Shown here: one piece after another, positions 24,188 to 24,571 of the stretch
How positions within the stretch are numbered: position 1 is the stretch's first letter
Layout: each line of letters starts with the position of its first letter
Assembly: GCA_028717405.1 (NCBI GenBank)
Contig: JAQUNY010000009.1
Location: forward strand, 1 to 24,571
Length of the DNA stretch: 24,571 nucleotides
Direction of reading: 5' to 3'
Source of the DNA: Eubacteriales bacterium
GTDB taxonomy: Bacteria; Bacillota; Clostridia; JAQUNY01
Program-made: the position numbers and the translations under genes
Notes under the pieces: generated by a model
The model's database searches: none
Told to the model about the DNA's origin: nothing
The model's input: only the letters and a program-made list of their open reading frames with translations

Positions 24188-24213
24188 AAAAACAGGTAAT
24201 AAAAGCAGGTAAT
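24188..24213 (+). repeat. 13-bp tandem duplication before tuf
   Basis: AAAAACAGGTAAT (24188-24200) is followed directly by AAAAGCAGGTAAT (24201-24213), 12 of 13 identical. The 153-nt fusA-tuf spacer is AT-rich and also has TATAAT words (24154-24159, 24214-24219) without good -35 partners, so a separate tuf promoter is possible but unsupported. Confidence 0.75.
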
Positions 24214-24270
24214 TATAATTTATTCTAGACTATTAAAAACTGCATGTGATGAAAGGAAGGAGATTATATA

Positions 24271-24571
24271 ATGGCAAAGGCAAAATTTGTAAGGAACAAA
24301 ACCCATGTAAACATCGGGACAATAGGACATGTTGACCATGGGAAAACTACTCTGACTGCAGCAATGACAAAAATTCTGGGATTTCAGGGGAAGGCGAGCT
24401 TTATGTCGTATGACATGATAGACAAAGCCCCTGAAGAAAAAGAGAGAGGGATCACAATCAATACGGCACATGTCGAGTATGAGACAGACAAGAGACATTA
24501 TGCCCACGTTGACTGCCCGGGGCATGCCGACTATGTTAAGAACATGATCACCGGAGCAGCCCAGATGGACG
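24271..24571 (+). CDS. tuf: Elongation factor Tu, N-terminal part (cut by window end)
   Basis: The first 100 residues of EF-Tu, which delivers aminoacyl-tRNA to the ribosome. Start ATG 24271 has AAGGAAGGAG (24253-24262), 8 nt upstream. The frame reads MAKAKFVRNKTHVNIGTIGH, then VDHGKTTLT (P-loop), DKAPEEKERGITIN (switch I) and DCPGHADYVKNMITGAAQMD (switch II). The frame is open to the window edge. The usual Pro in the N-terminal KPHVN word is Thr here (KTHVN), a mild oddity. Confidence 0.97.
   Translation, partial: MAKAKFVRNKTHVNIGTIGHVDHGKTTLTAAMTKILGFQGKASFMSYDMIDKAPEEKERGITINTAHVEYETDKRHYAHVDCPGHADYVKNMITGAAQMD

Overview
The window looks like a chromosomal segment of an anaerobic member of the Bacillota, most likely class Clostridia. 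The reasons are the canonical rpmG-secE-nusG-rplKAJL-rpoBC-rpsLG-fusA-tuf gene order, strong AGGAGG-type ribosome binding sites, several GTG starts, heavy use of AGG/AGA for arginine, and a GldG/DUF4340/DUF5711-like envelope gene set. Everything readable is on the + strand. I see no rRNA, tRNA, CRISPR array, transposase or prophage gene. A lower rank than class cannot be supported from this sequence.

Region 1 (1-4590) is a tightly packed envelope cluster: the C-terminus of a GldG-family ABC-exporter auxiliary protein, a membrane-anchored DUF4340 protein, an MFS transporter and a membrane-anchored beta-propeller-like protein (probably DUF5711). Two of the three junctions are 4-nt ATGA stop/start overlaps. 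Region 2 (4881-8321) holds ilvD and ilvB, two branched-chain amino acid enzymes, with no small regulatory subunit gene beside ilvB. A short-repeat cluster overlaps the probable ilvD promoter.

Region 3 (8429-20699) is the transcription/translation superoperon. A good promoter at 8429 precedes rpmG, secE, nusG, rplK and rplA. An L10-type leader with an intrinsic terminator then controls rplJ-rplL, and a strong terminator follows rplL. A new promoter at 12513 and a structured leader of about 300 nt precede rpoB and rpoC. Region 4 (20744-24571) is the str operon (rpsL, rpsG, fusA, start of tuf) behind its own promoter, which overlaps two palindromes.

The most unusual feature is RpoB. After the conserved core ends near residue 1160 the frame continues for 265 residues as a two-part tail: about 167 very acidic residues, then about 98 residues rich in Lys, Thr and Ala, like a histone H1 tail. 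A second theme is short tandem duplications (2-3 copies of 9-18 bp) in many of the spacers between otherwise conserved genes, one of which triplicates the secE ribosome-binding region. The rpoB leader and the palindromes on the rpsL promoter are further candidate regulatory elements. No defence or mobile system is visible.
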